A DNA stretch of 64,000 bases from DATFNI01 sp963787205 (GCA_963787205.1 CAWBCD010000048.1:1-64000); one strand, 5' to 3'; counted from the first letter of the stretch, positions 43,093 through 52,737 are shown. The notes: generated by a model not told the origin, from the sequence alone. Program-made: numbers and translations.

Positions 43093-44406
43093 TTACCAAA
43101 TGTGTTTACCCAGTGCTTTGTCCAGATCGTAGCGGCTGAGAATCATCTTATATATATAGCTTAGCCGCTGCAGTTTGGCCTGGGCAAGTTTCGTTTCCGA
43201 ATCCAGCAGATCCTGGCTGGTAATCACACCATTTTCGTAGCGCAGACGAGCCAGTTTAATCTGTTCCTGGGCCTGTTGAATCTGCAGCCTGGCTGTATTT
43301 AATTTTTCGCTTGCTGCTTCGTAGTCGGATTTTGCCGTGGCGATCTGCGACTGAATTGTTCGCTCCAGATCCCGTTGTTGATCATCGACCGCTTCCATAT
43401 GGGCTTTGGCTTCTTGCTGCTGATAACGGGATTTATAACCTGAAAAAAGGGGTACACGAAGATCGAGACCGAATGACCAATTCTTGTAGAGCTTCTTAAG
43501 ATTTGCGATGTAGCCATTCTTCCATCCGCCTGTCACACCGGCATTTAACGATGGCAGTTCAATGGTTCGAGCCAGTTGATATTGTTTCTCATAAACATTT
43601 TTCTGGTCTACGAGCAACTGATAATCAGGACGATTATTCAAATTCACAATCGGCTGTTTCAGCATTGCTAACGTATCGGGCAGCGTCAACTGACCCTGTA
43701 AAACAACCGGGCGCGATTGATCCCAGCCCATTAATTTGCGCAAAGCAATGATCTGTTTGTTGCGCTGATTCTGCAAGTCCACCTTCCTGTTTTGCTCAGT
43801 GGCAATCTGCACCTTAGTAGTCAGCAGATCGTAATTGGTCGCAGTACCGCCTTCCTGACGTTTTTTTACCAGATCAAGATCCTGTTGCAATGTGGTAATC
43901 TGTTCATTTTCAACATCGATACTGTGCTGCAAAAACAGAATGCCGTAGTAGATTTGTGCCGTATAATAACTGAGTGTCCACTTAACTTCTTTCGTACGAT
44001 CCTGCGTGGAAAGCATCCGGGAGCGGGCCAGATTGATGTCTGCCTGCGTGCGTCCGAAATCATAGATTGTCTGATCAATCGATACATCGAAGTTATAATT
44101 GTTATGCGGCATGATATCCTCGGGGGTCCCGCCGATGTTAAATGATGATACCGGATCGAGCCTCTCATAATCTGCATTTGCCGCAACCTTCGGATAATAG
44201 CCCGTATCGTGAATCTGATGAATACCGGCTTGAATCGCTTTAATGTTTGCCTGTATTTCGTCCAGACTCGGCTGATTCTTAAGAACTTCATGAATTGCCT
44301 GATCAAGAGATAGTGATGCCGTCGTGTCCGGCGTGGTTTGACCTTTTGCCTGGGCAAATGCCAGGCAGCCTATCAGGCTAAAAACAAGAACCAAATGTTT
44401 ATTCAT
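43093..44406 (-). CDS. TolC-family outer-membrane efflux protein
   Basis: The protein has 437 residues. The signal peptide ends AKGQ (about 23). It has two OEP repeats of long helices and strands (ILNPSLDEI-like LKNQPSLDEIQANI; GVITSQDLLDSETKLAQAKLQ), typical of TolC/OprM. It forms a trimer channel across the outer membrane for the EmrAB-like pumps encoded just upstream. It is the last gene of the operon, 63 bases after the second MFS gene. Confidence 0.88.
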   Translation of the reverse strand: MNKHLVLVFSLIGCLAFAQAKGQTTPDTTASLSLDQAIHEVLKNQPSLDEIQANIKAIQAGIHQIHDTGYYPKVAANADYERLDPVSSFNIGGTPEDIMPHNNYNFDVSIDQTIYDFGRTQADINLARSRMLSTQDRTKEVKWTLSYYTAQIYYGILFLQHSIDVENEQITTLQQDLDLVKKRQEGGTATNYDLLTTKVQIATEQNRKVDLQNQRNKQIIALRKLMGWDQSRPVVLQGQLTLPDTLAMLKQPIVNLNNRPDYQLLVDQKNVYEKQYQLARTIELPSLNAGVTGGWKNGYIANLKKLYKNWSFGLDLRVPLFSGYKSRYQQQEAKAHMEAVDDQQRDLERTIQSQIATAKSDYEAASEKLNTARLQIQQAQEQIKLARLRYENGVITSQDLLDSETKLAQAKLQRLSYIYKMILSRYDLDKALGKHIW

Positions 44407-44469
44407 TGTTGTTTCACTTTGTTTTACTAATACTTTGTAATGCTTTATTTCTTATCTAAAAAATCTCTT

Positions 44470-46101
44470 TTACCCCGCCTCAACTGCAGAACTGGTCTTT
44501 CGCGAACTACCATTTGCACCTGGTCTTCTTTTTGACTGTTGCTTCTGCTGATCTTTCTTGTCCTTTTTCTTAACAAAAGTAAAGAGTAGGGTCGGGATAC
44601 AAATCAGGGAGAACAAACCCACCACATAAAACGCCTCATCGTAGGTCATCAACATCGACTGCCGGGCCAAACCAAAAGAGATGAGTTTCCATCCCTGCAG
44701 CTTGGCCGTCGTCATGGATGATCCCATCGAATAAAAATGATGGGCGAAGTTATTCAGCCAGTAACGGGTCTCATAACTGTATTTGGTTAAATGAGTCACC
44801 ATCTGGCTTCTGTGAAAAGCCTCACGCCATTCAACAAATGTTGCAATCAACGCGGTACCGAATGATCCGCCCAACTGCCGGGACATACTTAAAAAGCCCG
44901 ATCCCTCGGATAAGTCGTGACCGAATATGTTGGTAAGAGCGATCGTATTGATCGGAACCGACAAGGATCCCAGGCCAAGGCCCCTTAATATCACTGGTAA
45001 GAGGAAGTCATGCGGTCCGGAACTCAGATCCTGCCTGGAGAGCAGTACACAAAAAATGAAAAAGACCAAAAATCCGGATCCGGCTATTAACTGGGGGGAC
45101 ACCCCTTTTTTGAGCAAAACGCCGACCGTAGGCATCATGATAGCTGCGGTTAAAGCGCCGGGTAACAAGATCAACCCCGTCTGCAAGGCAGAATATCCCA
45201 GCAGATCCTGGGCAAAGACCGGAAACAGGAACACCGTCGTATAAATACTGAGTCCGATTACGAATCCCATCAATACACCAACGGCCAGATTCCTGTGGCG
45301 CAACACCCGGAGATCGACCACCGGCTTTTCGGCAGTAAATTCGCGTATTACAAATAAAACGATACCGATTACAGCCACTATCGACAGAATCAAAATGAAG
45401 TGGGACTGAAACCAGTTATCCCTTTCACCGCGTTCGAGTACAATCTGAAGGGCGCCAAATCCGACAATCAGCCATAATAATCCCAGCCAGTCGACCCGTC
45501 CCGGATGTTTTACATCGGGGGGATCACTGAGGTTCGCCATTGCGAGGAGAAATGCTATTAATCCAACCGGCAGGTTCACATAAAAAATCATTCTCCAGGT
45601 GAAATGGGTCGTCAGATATCCACCCAGTACCGGTCCGATCAGTGGACCTGAAACAACTCCCATACCGAACAATCCATTGGCCAGAGCGAGATCTTCAGGT
45701 GGAAAACTTTCCACGAGGATCACCCGGGAAGTCGGCAAAAGTCCGCCCCCTCCGATTCCCTGGATAAATCGGAATGCCACAAGTTCCCAGATATTTGTTG
45801 CCTGCCCACACAACATTGAAGCAATAACAAAAATAACGATTGATGCCAGGTAATAACGTTTACGTCCAAAGAAAGCAGCCAGCCAGCCGGTCATGGGTAC
45901 CACAATAACATTCGCAAATATGTATGAGGTAACCACCCAGCTGGCGTCATCTAAATCAGCCCCGAGATTACCCATTATATGCGGCAAAGCTACATTGACA
46001 ATCGAGGTGTCAATTAATTGCATCACGGAAGCGGTAATTACCGTTACGGTAATAATTGTCCGCTGCATGTTGCTCATCATGTAGCTTTTTTTACGTACCA
46101 C
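44470..46101 (-). CDS. EmrB/QacA-type MFS (DHA2) transporter 2
   Basis: The protein has 543 residues with fourteen predicted TM helices. DTSIVNVALPHIMG (TM1), motif A AFFGRKRYY and motif C GMGVVSGPLIGPVLGGYL are DHA2 drug-antiporter signatures. A long basic C-terminal tail (KKDKKDQQKQQSKRRPG) is present. It exports hydrophobic compounds in exchange for protons with EmrA and TolC. It closely resembles the MFS protein encoded upstream, so a tandem duplication is likely; three bases separate them. Confidence 0.9.
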   Translation of the reverse strand: MVRKKSYMMSNMQRTIITVTVITASVMQLIDTSIVNVALPHIMGNLGADLDDASWVVTSYIFANVIVVPMTGWLAAFFGRKRYYLASIVIFVIASMLCGQATNIWELVAFRFIQGIGGGGLLPTSRVILVESFPPEDLALANGLFGMGVVSGPLIGPVLGGYLTTHFTWRMIFYVNLPVGLIAFLLAMANLSDPPDVKHPGRVDWLGLLWLIVGFGALQIVLERGERDNWFQSHFILILSIVAVIGIVLFVIREFTAEKPVVDLRVLRHRNLAVGVLMGFVIGLSIYTTVFLFPVFAQDLLGYSALQTGLILLPGALTAAIMMPTVGVLLKKGVSPQLIAGSGFLVFFIFCVLLSRQDLSSGPHDFLLPVILRGLGLGSLSVPINTIALTNIFGHDLSEGSGFLSMSRQLGGSFGTALIATFVEWREAFHRSQMVTHLTKYSYETRYWLNNFAHHFYSMGSSMTTAKLQGWKLISFGLARQSMLMTYDEAFYVVGLFSLICIPTLLFTFVKKKDKKDQQKQQSKRRPGANGSSRKTSSAVEAG

Positions 46102-46104
46102 AAT

Positions 46105-47712
46105 CTAAACCGTCTCTGGCTGTAGCTCCTTATTATTTTGATTTGCAATAACTTGTTCTGTTACCGGTATTGCCGGCGCTGCGTGATCATTTTTCTTTTT
46201 CCGAAATGTGAACAACAGCAACGGTAGACAGATCAGGAAGAATACACCTACTATAAAAAAGGTGTCGTTATAGCTCATTAGGGCTGACTGTTGCTGTAAG
46301 ATATAATCTATAGCTTTTAGCGCCTGATCATGAGCCGTTGAAAGATCTGATCCCTTTGATATAAAACCGTTCGTAAACTGTGCAATGCGGTCCTGGGTCA
46401 TCGGACTGTACATATTGACATGAGAACCCAGCATAGTCCGGTGAAAAGCCTCACGTCGTTCTAGAAACGTCCCAATAAGGGCGACGCCGAATGATCCACC
46501 CAACTGACGGAACATGTTCATCAATCCTGATCCCAGAGAAAGTTCTTTCCCTTTCACACCGGTGAAAGCAATCGTTGTTAATGGAACGAATAAAAAGCCA
46601 AGCCCTACGCCTCTCACAATGAGTGGCAAGAAGAAATTATGTGGGCCGGATGCCATGGTCAGATGAGAGAGCATCCAACAAAAAATGAAAAAGATACTGA
46701 ACCCGGACGCCGCCAGTATCTGGGGCTTCACGCCACGCTTAAGAAGAATCCCGACTATCGGCATCATCATTGCCGTGGCAATTCCACCAGGTAACAAAAT
46801 GAGACCGGTCTGCAATGCTGAATACCCTAGCAATCGCTGTGTGAAAAGGGGAAAAGCAAATACCGATCCATACAAACCAAATCCGAGGATTGTGATGAAA
46901 ATAGAGCCAAACGCCAGTGAAGGGTGTCGCAGCACCTTTAGGTCAACGACCGGCTTTTCGGTCGTAAGTTCACGAATAATGAACAGAATAATTCCAACGG
47001 CCGCAATGACGGAGAGGGTCAGGATAAAATGGGAGGAGAACCAGTCGTCATCCTGTCCCCGCTCCAATACCGTCTGTAAACTGCCCACGCCGACCACAAG
47101 AAACAGGATGCCCGGCCAGTCAATTTTCTTTGTCTTCTCTTCATAATCTGCATCCGTAATAAAAATGAGTGACAGTACGAATGCGACAATACCAACCGGC
47201 AGGTTCACATAAAAAATCCAGCGCCAGCTCAGGTGGTCAGTGAGCCATCCACCAAGCGTCGGGCCGATTGTTGGTCCCACTACCGCACCCAGGCCAAAAA
47301 GTGCATTGGCCAGCCCGAGTTCTTCCGGCGGATAGGTTTCAATGAGAATCACACGAGAGATCGTGATCAGTGCAGCCCCACCCACGCCCTGCAAAATACG
47401 GAATATCACCAATTCTGTGATGGACGTAGCCTGCCCGCAAAGCGCGGAGGCCAACACAAACAAGAGGATAGAGCCCAGGAAATAACGTTTGCGTCCCAGT
47501 TCGCTCGAGAACCAATCCGTCAGCGGTATGATGATCACATTAGCAATCACATAACCGGTTACCACCCAGCTTACCTCGGTGAGGGTAGCACTCAGACTAC
47601 CCATCATATGAGGTAAAGCTACGTTGACGATCGAAGTATCAATCAGCTCGAGCAGAGCAACCGATACGCACGTAACCGTAATGATAAATTTACGAAAGCC
47701 ATGTTCGGCCAT
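46105..47712 (-). CDS. EmrB/QacA-type MFS (DHA2) transporter 1
   Basis: The protein has 535 residues with fourteen TM helices. DTSIVNVALPHMMGS, ELGRKRYFLGS (motif A) and GLGAVVGPTIGPTLGGWL (motif C) mark it as DHA2. It is a paralogue of the following MFS gene with alignable helices throughout. It sits 16 bases after emrA, so it is probably the primary partner of EmrA. The two pumps could differ in drug range or form a heteromer. Confidence 0.9.
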   Translation of the reverse strand: MAEHGFRKFIITVTCVSVALLELIDTSIVNVALPHMMGSLSATLTEVSWVVTGYVIANVIIIPLTDWFSSELGRKRYFLGSILLFVLASALCGQATSITELVIFRILQGVGGAALITISRVILIETYPPEELGLANALFGLGAVVGPTIGPTLGGWLTDHLSWRWIFYVNLPVGIVAFVLSLIFITDADYEEKTKKIDWPGILFLVVGVGSLQTVLERGQDDDWFSSHFILTLSVIAAVGIILFIIRELTTEKPVVDLKVLRHPSLAFGSIFITILGFGLYGSVFAFPLFTQRLLGYSALQTGLILLPGGIATAMMMPIVGILLKRGVKPQILAASGFSIFFIFCWMLSHLTMASGPHNFFLPLIVRGVGLGFLFVPLTTIAFTGVKGKELSLGSGLMNMFRQLGGSFGVALIGTFLERREAFHRTMLGSHVNMYSPMTQDRIAQFTNGFISKGSDLSTAHDQALKAIDYILQQQSALMSYNDTFFIVGVFFLICLPLLLFTFRKKKNDHAAPAIPVTEQVIANQNNKELQPETV

Positions 47713-47728
47713 ATGTCAGAGAATTTCC

Positions 47729-48760
47729 TTATTCAGACAGTTTCGCAGCGGTACTTTCCTGCGGCGATGGCTGGGTATAATCGATAGATGCCGTAACATT
47801 CAGTCCCAGCTGAAGAGACCGGTCAACGTTATTTTCCGTGAAGACGATTTTGACAGGTACACGTTGAACCACTTTTACAAAGTTACCTGTGGCATTCTCA
47901 GGGGGCAGAAGCGCATACTTCGCCCCTGTTGCACCCGCAATCGACTGTACACGGCCCAAAAATGTTTTACCCGGATACGCGTCAACAGAAATTTTGACAA
48001 CCTGGCCAATTTTGATATGATCAAGTTCAGTCTCCTTAAAATTGGCTGTCACCCATACATTTTTGGTGTCGGTAATGGCCATAAGAGGCTGACCGGTCTG
48101 AATAAGCTGCCCCACTTCGACACCCTTCTTGGAGATTTCACCTGTCCCGGGGGCTACAATATGGGTATAGCTCAGCTGCAGTTTTGCAAAGTCGAGCTGA
48201 TCCTGTTGTTGTTTAATTTGTACGCGCGTCTGCGCAACCTTTTGTTGTACTTCCTGATAAGTCGCTTCTGCAGCATCGAAAGCAGCCTTGGTGTCGTCAT
48301 ATTTCTGACGGGTTGCGGCACCGCCCTTATACAGACCAGAGATACGTTTGTAATCTAACTGAGCTTTATCCAGATTTACCTTAGCCTGATTTTCTGCCGC
48401 TATAGCAACTTCCAGACTGGCTTTGGCATTACTCAGACCAGTCCTGGCCATACGCACCTTAAGTGCATAATCCGTTGTATCTATCTGCGCAAGAATCTGC
48501 CCTTTAACTACATTTTGATTGTCTTTGACTAGTACCTGAGTGATATACCCGGAAACCCTAGCCCGAACCGGTGTTATATGCCCATCTGTCTGGGCATCCT
48601 CGGTTTCAACATGGGTAGTATAATAATGATACTCTTTATAACCGTAGTGCCCACCAACTACAAGCACGATCGCCAGAACAACGTACATGATAATTTTCTT
48701 CCTCGGCACTTTCCGGCGTGGTTGAGATGAAGTCCCGTTATCCTTCATTTCCTTGTTCAT
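47729..48760 (-). CDS. EmrA-like membrane fusion protein
   Basis: The protein has 343 residues. A single TM anchor (about 22-42) precedes HlyD-family lipoyl halves (VSGYITQVLVKDNQNVVKGQILAQID; YTHIVAPGTGEISKKG), an alpha-hairpin (about 100-180) and a beta-barrel (LVQ..TGQPLMAITD). It links the inner-membrane MFS pump to TolC. Its start overlaps the TetR gene by four bases (ATGA). Confidence 0.9.
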   Translation of the reverse strand: MNKEMKDNGTSSQPRRKVPRKKIIMYVVLAIVLVVGGHYGYKEYHYYTTHVETEDAQTDGHITPVRARVSGYITQVLVKDNQNVVKGQILAQIDTTDYALKVRMARTGLSNAKASLEVAIAAENQAKVNLDKAQLDYKRISGLYKGGAATRQKYDDTKAAFDAAEATYQEVQQKVAQTRVQIKQQQDQLDFAKLQLSYTHIVAPGTGEISKKGVEVGQLIQTGQPLMAITDTKNVWVTANFKETELDHIKIGQVVKISVDAYPGKTFLGRVQSIAGATGAKYALLPPENATGNFVKVVQRVPVKIVFTENNVDRSLQLGLNVTASIDYTQPSPQESTAAKLSE

Positions 48761-49395
48761 TTATTATCTCCTGTAACTTTCAGACTTTCTTCGATTAGAT
48801 CGTAAATATGTTTTTTTCGTTCCTGTAAAAATTTATTTCGATGTTGCTCTATATCCGGATGCATACACTGGATCATCGGGAATGCGATGAACGTGTAGGC
48901 ACATGCGCCTAAAACGGTAATCCAGGTTTGCAGAGGGTCAACATTCCTTATTTCTCCGTTGTCCACTGCTTCCCGCATCCGTTCTTTAAATACCGATGAC
49001 GGGGTCATTTTATATTTAACCTTAACCTGGTTGTACTTTTTTTGCCAGGTTTCCCCGCCAGTATCAAACTCCTGCTGAAGCAAAAGCGGATACTGATTGT
49101 ATTTGTTCAAAAAATCCATGTAACGATCAATTACCGACCACAATACATCATCGAATGTTTCCGTATCCCGGACGGCATCCATCAGGGTTCCCATGAACCT
49201 TGCAAACACAAAATCAAATACGGCATCATATAAGTGATCCTTGTCGCGGAAGTAATAATGAATAAGCGCCTTGTTGACGCCGGCACCGTCGGCAATAGCT
49301 TTCATTCGGGCTCCGGTCTTTCCCATCTTGCCAAATTCTTCTATTGCCGCGCGGAAGATTGCCTCCTCCGAATCAGAATAACGCTGGTCTGACAT
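48757..49395 (-). CDS. TetR-family regulator of the efflux operon
   Basis: The protein has 212 residues from ATG 49395 (MSDQRYSDSEEAIFRAA); a TTG ten codons upstream is possible. The N-terminal HTH has GARMKAIADGAGVNKALIHYYFRDKDHLYDAVF, a TetR signature. The C-terminal ligand domain (about 85-212) has WITVLGACAYTFIAFPMIQ. It is the first gene of tetR-emrA-emrB1-emrB2-tolC, so it is likely a self-regulating repressor released by a drug. Confidence 0.88.
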   Translation of the reverse strand: MSDQRYSDSEEAIFRAAIEEFGKMGKTGARMKAIADGAGVNKALIHYYFRDKDHLYDAVFDFVFARFMGTLMDAVRDTETFDDVLWSVIDRYMDFLNKYNQYPLLLQQEFDTGGETWQKKYNQVKVKYKMTPSSVFKERMREAVDNGEIRNVDPLQTWITVLGACAYTFIAFPMIQCMHPDIEQHRNKFLQERKKHIYDLIEESLKVTGDNK

Positions 49396-49398
49396 TTT

Positions 49399-49430
49399 AA
49401 CTTTTTGATTTAACCTTATGGTCAAAAGTT
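49399..49430 (-). promoter_or_regulatory. Candidate TetR operator
   Basis: AACTTTTTGA (49399-49408) and TCAAAAGTT (49422-49430) form an inverted repeat with a one-base offset and a 13-base centre, directly upstream of the TetR ATG at 49395. Its location fits autorepression. If the TTG start were used this would be coding, which favours the ATG. Confidence 0.4.
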
Positions 49431-49942
49431 ACGGATAGTACACAAAACCCTCAAACATTATTTTATATCAAATGGAATAAATTATAGTTTTTTTTACAGA
49501 AAGCGCTTTTATAAGACAACTAACTCTTATTTATTGTTTCAAATATTTTAATAAATACATAACAAAAAAAATTGGTGCCCGGGAAAACAGCAGTTTCAGA
49601 TGATTAATCTTCAGTTAAAATTTTACTATGCTTTGTAACAGATTTATTACCGGCTTTTGTTGTGTGACACACCCTGAATGGTGTTATATTTCAAAGTATT
49701 TTTCCGGATAACTTGTACGACCTGGCCATGCAAAAAATTCTATAAATTTTTATGTGCTACGTAACTTCGCAGCCTTTTCGCGTGAATATCTATTCAATAA
49801 TTTTATATTAGAAATCAGGCACAGGTAGGTATGTGCCGACATAAATTTTTATGATTTCATAAATCTGTTAGCGCTTTTTAGTAATATCCTCACAGCATTT
49901 GGGGATTCTCCCGGGTGATTATCAATACTAACTGACCGAACT
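49431..49942. other. Long divergent intergenic region
   Basis: About 510 AT-rich bases lie between the efflux operon and the amidinotransferase gene. Runs such as TTATTTATTGTTTCAAATATTTTAATAAATAC (described in part) could hold promoters for both directions. No gene, RNA or strong hairpin was recognised. Confidence 0.4.
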
Positions 49943-50845
49943 ATGGATTCAAGCATCATCACTAACGTTTCTGAAATAAATTTTGATCTTTCTCAAGTAC
50001 CCGACATGCCGTTGCCGGACAGTGTACTCATGGTTAAACCAGACTATTTCTCTGTCGACTATGTCATTAATCCCCATATGGAAGGAAATATTGGCAAAGT
50101 AGATAAGCAAAAGGCCTGGCTGCAGTGGGAAGAGCTGAGGAATACATTCCGTCACCTGGGTTTTGGCATCCATTCTATCGAAGGTCAGCAAGGACTGCCC
50201 GACATGGTATTCAGTGCCAATCAGAGTCTGCCTTATGTCGACGAGAGACTGAAGAAGCAAGTGGTAATGAGTATTATGCACTCGGAACAACGCAAGGAAG
50301 AGGTTCCCTTCCTCGAACAATGGTATCGCCAGCATGGGTATCAAATGGAATATCTTGATCCCGACAGAACACCCAACTTTGAAGGCATGGGAGACGCCAT
50401 CTGGCATTCCGGCAAAAAATTATTGTGGGGCGGATATGGGTATCGTTCATCCATGGAAGCGTATGAGCAGATCAGGCAATTTTTTAAGGTACCCATCATC
50501 GCCCTCGAACTTCGGAAGGATGATTTCTATCACCTGGACACCTGCTTCTGTTCTTTGAATGCGGATAGCGCCCTCATCTATCCTGGTGCGTTTACAGACG
50601 AAGGCCTGAAGATGATCAACAAACTCATACCCAATGTCCATGAGGCTGACGAAGAAGAAGCCGGCAGTCTTTTCGCGTGCAATGCGGCTTGTCCCGACGG
50701 GAAACATGTAATCATTCAGAAAGACTGTAAGAAAACGACTAAGAAACTCAGTAAAGCCGGATTCGAAATTATCGAACTCGACACCTCCGAATATTTGAAG
50801 AGCGGCGGCAGCGTCTTTTGCATGAAAATGATGCTTTGGACGTGA
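49943..50845 (+). CDS. Amidinotransferase-family hydrolase (DDAH/CtlX-like)
   Basis: The protein has 300 residues with the beta/alpha-propeller fold of guanidino-modifying enzymes: DMVFSANQS (substrate Asp/Asn), FEGMGDAIWH, LELRKDDFYHLDTCFCSL with catalytic His, and the terminal SGGSVFCMKM with catalytic Cys (about 294). It resembles dimethylarginine dimethylaminohydrolase and citrullinase-like CtlX, which release citrulline and an amine or ornithine from guanidino or ureido compounds. It is cytosolic. No arginine pathway genes adjoin; carAB two genes away uses nitrogen and carbamoyl groups but that link is speculative. Confidence 0.83.
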   Translation: MDSSIITNVSEINFDLSQVPDMPLPDSVLMVKPDYFSVDYVINPHMEGNIGKVDKQKAWLQWEELRNTFRHLGFGIHSIEGQQGLPDMVFSANQSLPYVDERLKKQVVMSIMHSEQRKEEVPFLEQWYRQHGYQMEYLDPDRTPNFEGMGDAIWHSGKKLLWGGYGYRSSMEAYEQIRQFFKVPIIALELRKDDFYHLDTCFCSLNADSALIYPGAFTDEGLKMINKLIPNVHEADEEEAGSLFACNAACPDGKHVIIQKDCKKTTKKLSKAGFEIIELDTSEYLKSGGSVFCMKMMLWT

Positions 50846-50969
50846 AAATAGTAAGTGAGTCTTGAGTAATTGGGTAGTGAGATTATGGCAAAGCCTCCTT
50901 GGTCCCCTTTAGGGATTTAGGGGTATGGTTTGGGGGATAAAAAATGAAGCATTACAATTCAAATTAACC

Positions 50970-51176
50970 ATGCAACTTCATCGGGGTGAACTTGTACCTG
51001 CCAGTTATGTCTGTGCCTGGTGTGGAGAAAAGAATGACATCGTAGTCGATCCCAGTCAGGGACGGGAGCAACAGATGGTTGAGGATTGCCAGACCTGCTG
51101 CCGCCCCAATGTTCTCTACATCAACAGAGACCCCGCGACCGGCAAATATTTCGTGAAGTCGGAAAGGGAGTCATAA
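50970..51176 (+). CDS. CPXCG-type zinc-ribbon protein
   Basis: The protein has 68 residues from ATG 50970 (MQLHRGELVP); an upstream ATG at 50925 adds a low-quality extension. Two Cys pairs, CAWCG and CQTCCRP, with IVVDPSQGREQQMVEDCQ between them, define the CPXCG cysteine-rich family, with Ala-Trp replacing the usual Pro-X in the first pair. It is a zinc-binding protein of unknown role, common in proteobacteria and FCB bacteria. It is followed by the carAB leader. Confidence 0.7.
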   Translation: MQLHRGELVPASYVCAWCGEKNDIVVDPSQGREQQMVEDCQTCCRPNVLYINRDPATGKYFVKSERES

Positions 51177-51356
51177 TTTTTTTGAACCTGTTTCTGAATT
51201 CTGTATTTTAGCCGAGATCATTAAACGGCATATGAGTGCTTAGCGGTGGAATCGCGGCTGAATGCGGCAATTAACATACATCTTAAATACAGCCTCTTTT
51301 TTTGTGGGCCCCTTTCGGCCCCGGCCTGTCTGTTATTTCCCATTTTCACCCTTAAC
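51177..51356. other. carAB upstream leader DNA
   Basis: No gene was recognised. The stretch GGGCCCCTTTCGGCCCC (near 51316-51333) can fold into a short stable stem. The promoter of the carAB transcript presumably lies here, near the T-rich TTCTGTATTTTAGCC at 51199-51213. Confidence 0.35.
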
Positions 51357-51373
51357 AGGAGGTCAACACCCGG

Positions 51374-51604
51374 ATGTCTAAGCTCTTAATAAGCTTTTAT
51401 ATATTGTGGTTCAAAAATTTTAAAAATCCGACCCCACTGTTTTGGGTGATCGGATTTTTTTTTGTCATGAATCCACCTTTGGGGGATTACAGGTTCCCTC
51501 TTTTGTCGTTTCCTCCCGGATATATCGGGAAGACAACTGGCATTGAACATGTCCCTCAATCAGCTTTCAAATCCTCATCACTAAAACCATCAATAACCAA
51601 ATGA
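51374..51604 (+). CDS. Candidate carAB leader ORF
   Basis: There are 76 codons with a strong Shine-Dalgarno AGGAGGT (51357-51363) ten bases before ATG, rare among A-rich leaders of this genome. The early codons are T-rich (SFYILWF encoded by AGCTTTTATATATTGTGG). The intrinsic terminator at 51422-51462 lies inside the frame, and the stop overlaps the carA start as ATGA. This layout parallels the pyrBI attenuator of enterobacteria, where ribosome position under low UTP prevents termination. The peptide itself resembles no protein, so its value would be regulatory. Confidence 0.45.
   Translation: MSKLLISFYILWFKNFKNPTPLFWVIGFFFVMNPPLGDYRFPLLSFPPGYIGKTTGIEHVPQSAFKSSSLKPSITK
51422..51462 (+). terminator. 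Intrinsic terminator/attenuator before carA
   Basis: AAAAATCCGA (51422-51431) pairs perfectly with TCGGATTTTT (51450-51459), with an inner CCCA/TGGG stem, followed by a run of nine T. It is a textbook rho-independent terminator located 140 bases before carA, inside the leader ORF. That position fits attenuation rather than termination of an upstream gene. Confidence 0.8.
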
Positions 51605-52737
51605 ACGACCAACCCAAGCGTGCCATACTTGCACTTGCAGATGGTACCGTAGCGTACGGCAAAGCAATTGGACTTATTGGGACTACCGGCGGCGAACTCT
51701 GTTTCAATACAAGTATGACCGGTTACCAGGAAATCTTTACCGACCCCAGTTACTATGGACAGCTAATGATGATGACCTACCCCCATATCGGCAACTATGG
51801 GGTCAGCAGTCGCGATGACGAATCGCGAAAGGTCATGATCTCAGGGCTCATCGTCCGGTCTTTCTCCCGTGATTATAGTAACACGATGGCCGACAGCAGC
51901 CTTGACGAATACCTTATCAATAATCATGTCGTAGGGATCACCGGCGTTGATACCCGGATGCTTGTGCGGCATATCCGTGACAAGGGTGTCATGAATGCGG
52001 TAATCTCCTCTGAGGAGGATGAAGCAGAAAAACTGGTCAAAATGGCCCGGGAATGGCCCTTGATGAAGGGGCTTGAACTGGCGACCAAGGTGACCTGCTC
52101 CGAGCCACAAACCATTCACAGCAAAGGTAAGATAAAGGTTGCGGCCATCGACTATGGCATCAAACAGAACATCATCAACAAACTGACCGCCCGCGGATGT
52201 ACTCTTCGCGTCTTTCCGGCAAAGACTTCCTACGAGCAAATCGAAGAATGGCAGGCTGACGGGTTCTTCCTGTCCAACGGTCCGGGCGACCCGAATGCAA
52301 CAGCCGAGTATACACTGGAGACAATCGACGGTATAAAGAAGAGTGGTAAACCGGTATTCGGCATTTGCCTCGGACACCAGTTACTGGCTCTTTCCGAAGG
52401 ATTCACGGTCGACAAGATGTTTGTCGGACACCGCGGTGCCAACCACCCGGTCATGAATCTAAAAACGGGACTTGTCGAAATAACGACTCAAAACCACGGG
52501 TTTGCCGTCACCACCGAATCGGTTACTGAAGACAAGGCCGACATCTCACATATCAATCTGAACGATCAGACAGTCGAAGGTCTGGATTTTAAAACGTTTG
52601 ACGGGTTCAGTGTGCAATATCACCCTGAAGCTTCACCGGGCCCGCATGACTCGGATGCTCTTTTCGACGAGTTCGTAAAACGGATACACGTCTGTAAAGG
52701 CACTGAAATTCCACAAAACATTGAAAACGAAGTTTAA
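51601..52737 (+). CDS. carA: Carbamoyl-phosphate synthase small subunit
   Basis: The protein has 378 residues. The N-terminal CPSase domain has GELCFNTSMTGYQEI and FTDPSYYGQLMMMTYPHIGNYG. The C-terminal class I glutaminase has LSNGPGDPNAT, nucleophile Cys in GICLGHQLLA, and the His-Glu pair in YHPEASPGP. It supplies ammonia from glutamine to CarB for carbamoyl phosphate used in pyrimidine and arginine synthesis. The length is normal. Twenty-one bases separate it from carB. Confidence 0.96.
   Translation: MNDQPKRAILALADGTVAYGKAIGLIGTTGGELCFNTSMTGYQEIFTDPSYYGQLMMMTYPHIGNYGVSSRDDESRKVMISGLIVRSFSRDYSNTMADSSLDEYLINNHVVGITGVDTRMLVRHIRDKGVMNAVISSEEDEAEKLVKMAREWPLMKGLELATKVTCSEPQTIHSKGKIKVAAIDYGIKQNIINKLTARGCTLRVFPAKTSYEQIEEWQADGFFLSNGPGDPNATAEYTLETIDGIKKSGKPVFGICLGHQLLALSEGFTVDKMFVGHRGANHPVMNLKTGLVEITTQNHGFAVTTESVTEDKADISHINLNDQTVEGLDFKTFDGFSVQYHPEASPGPHDSDALFDEFVKRIHVCKGTEIPQNIENEV

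Noticed and set aside
51374..51604. Leader ORF as an ordinary protein gene
   Set aside because: An intrinsic terminator lies inside it and the sequence resembles no family; kept only as a regulatory leader.
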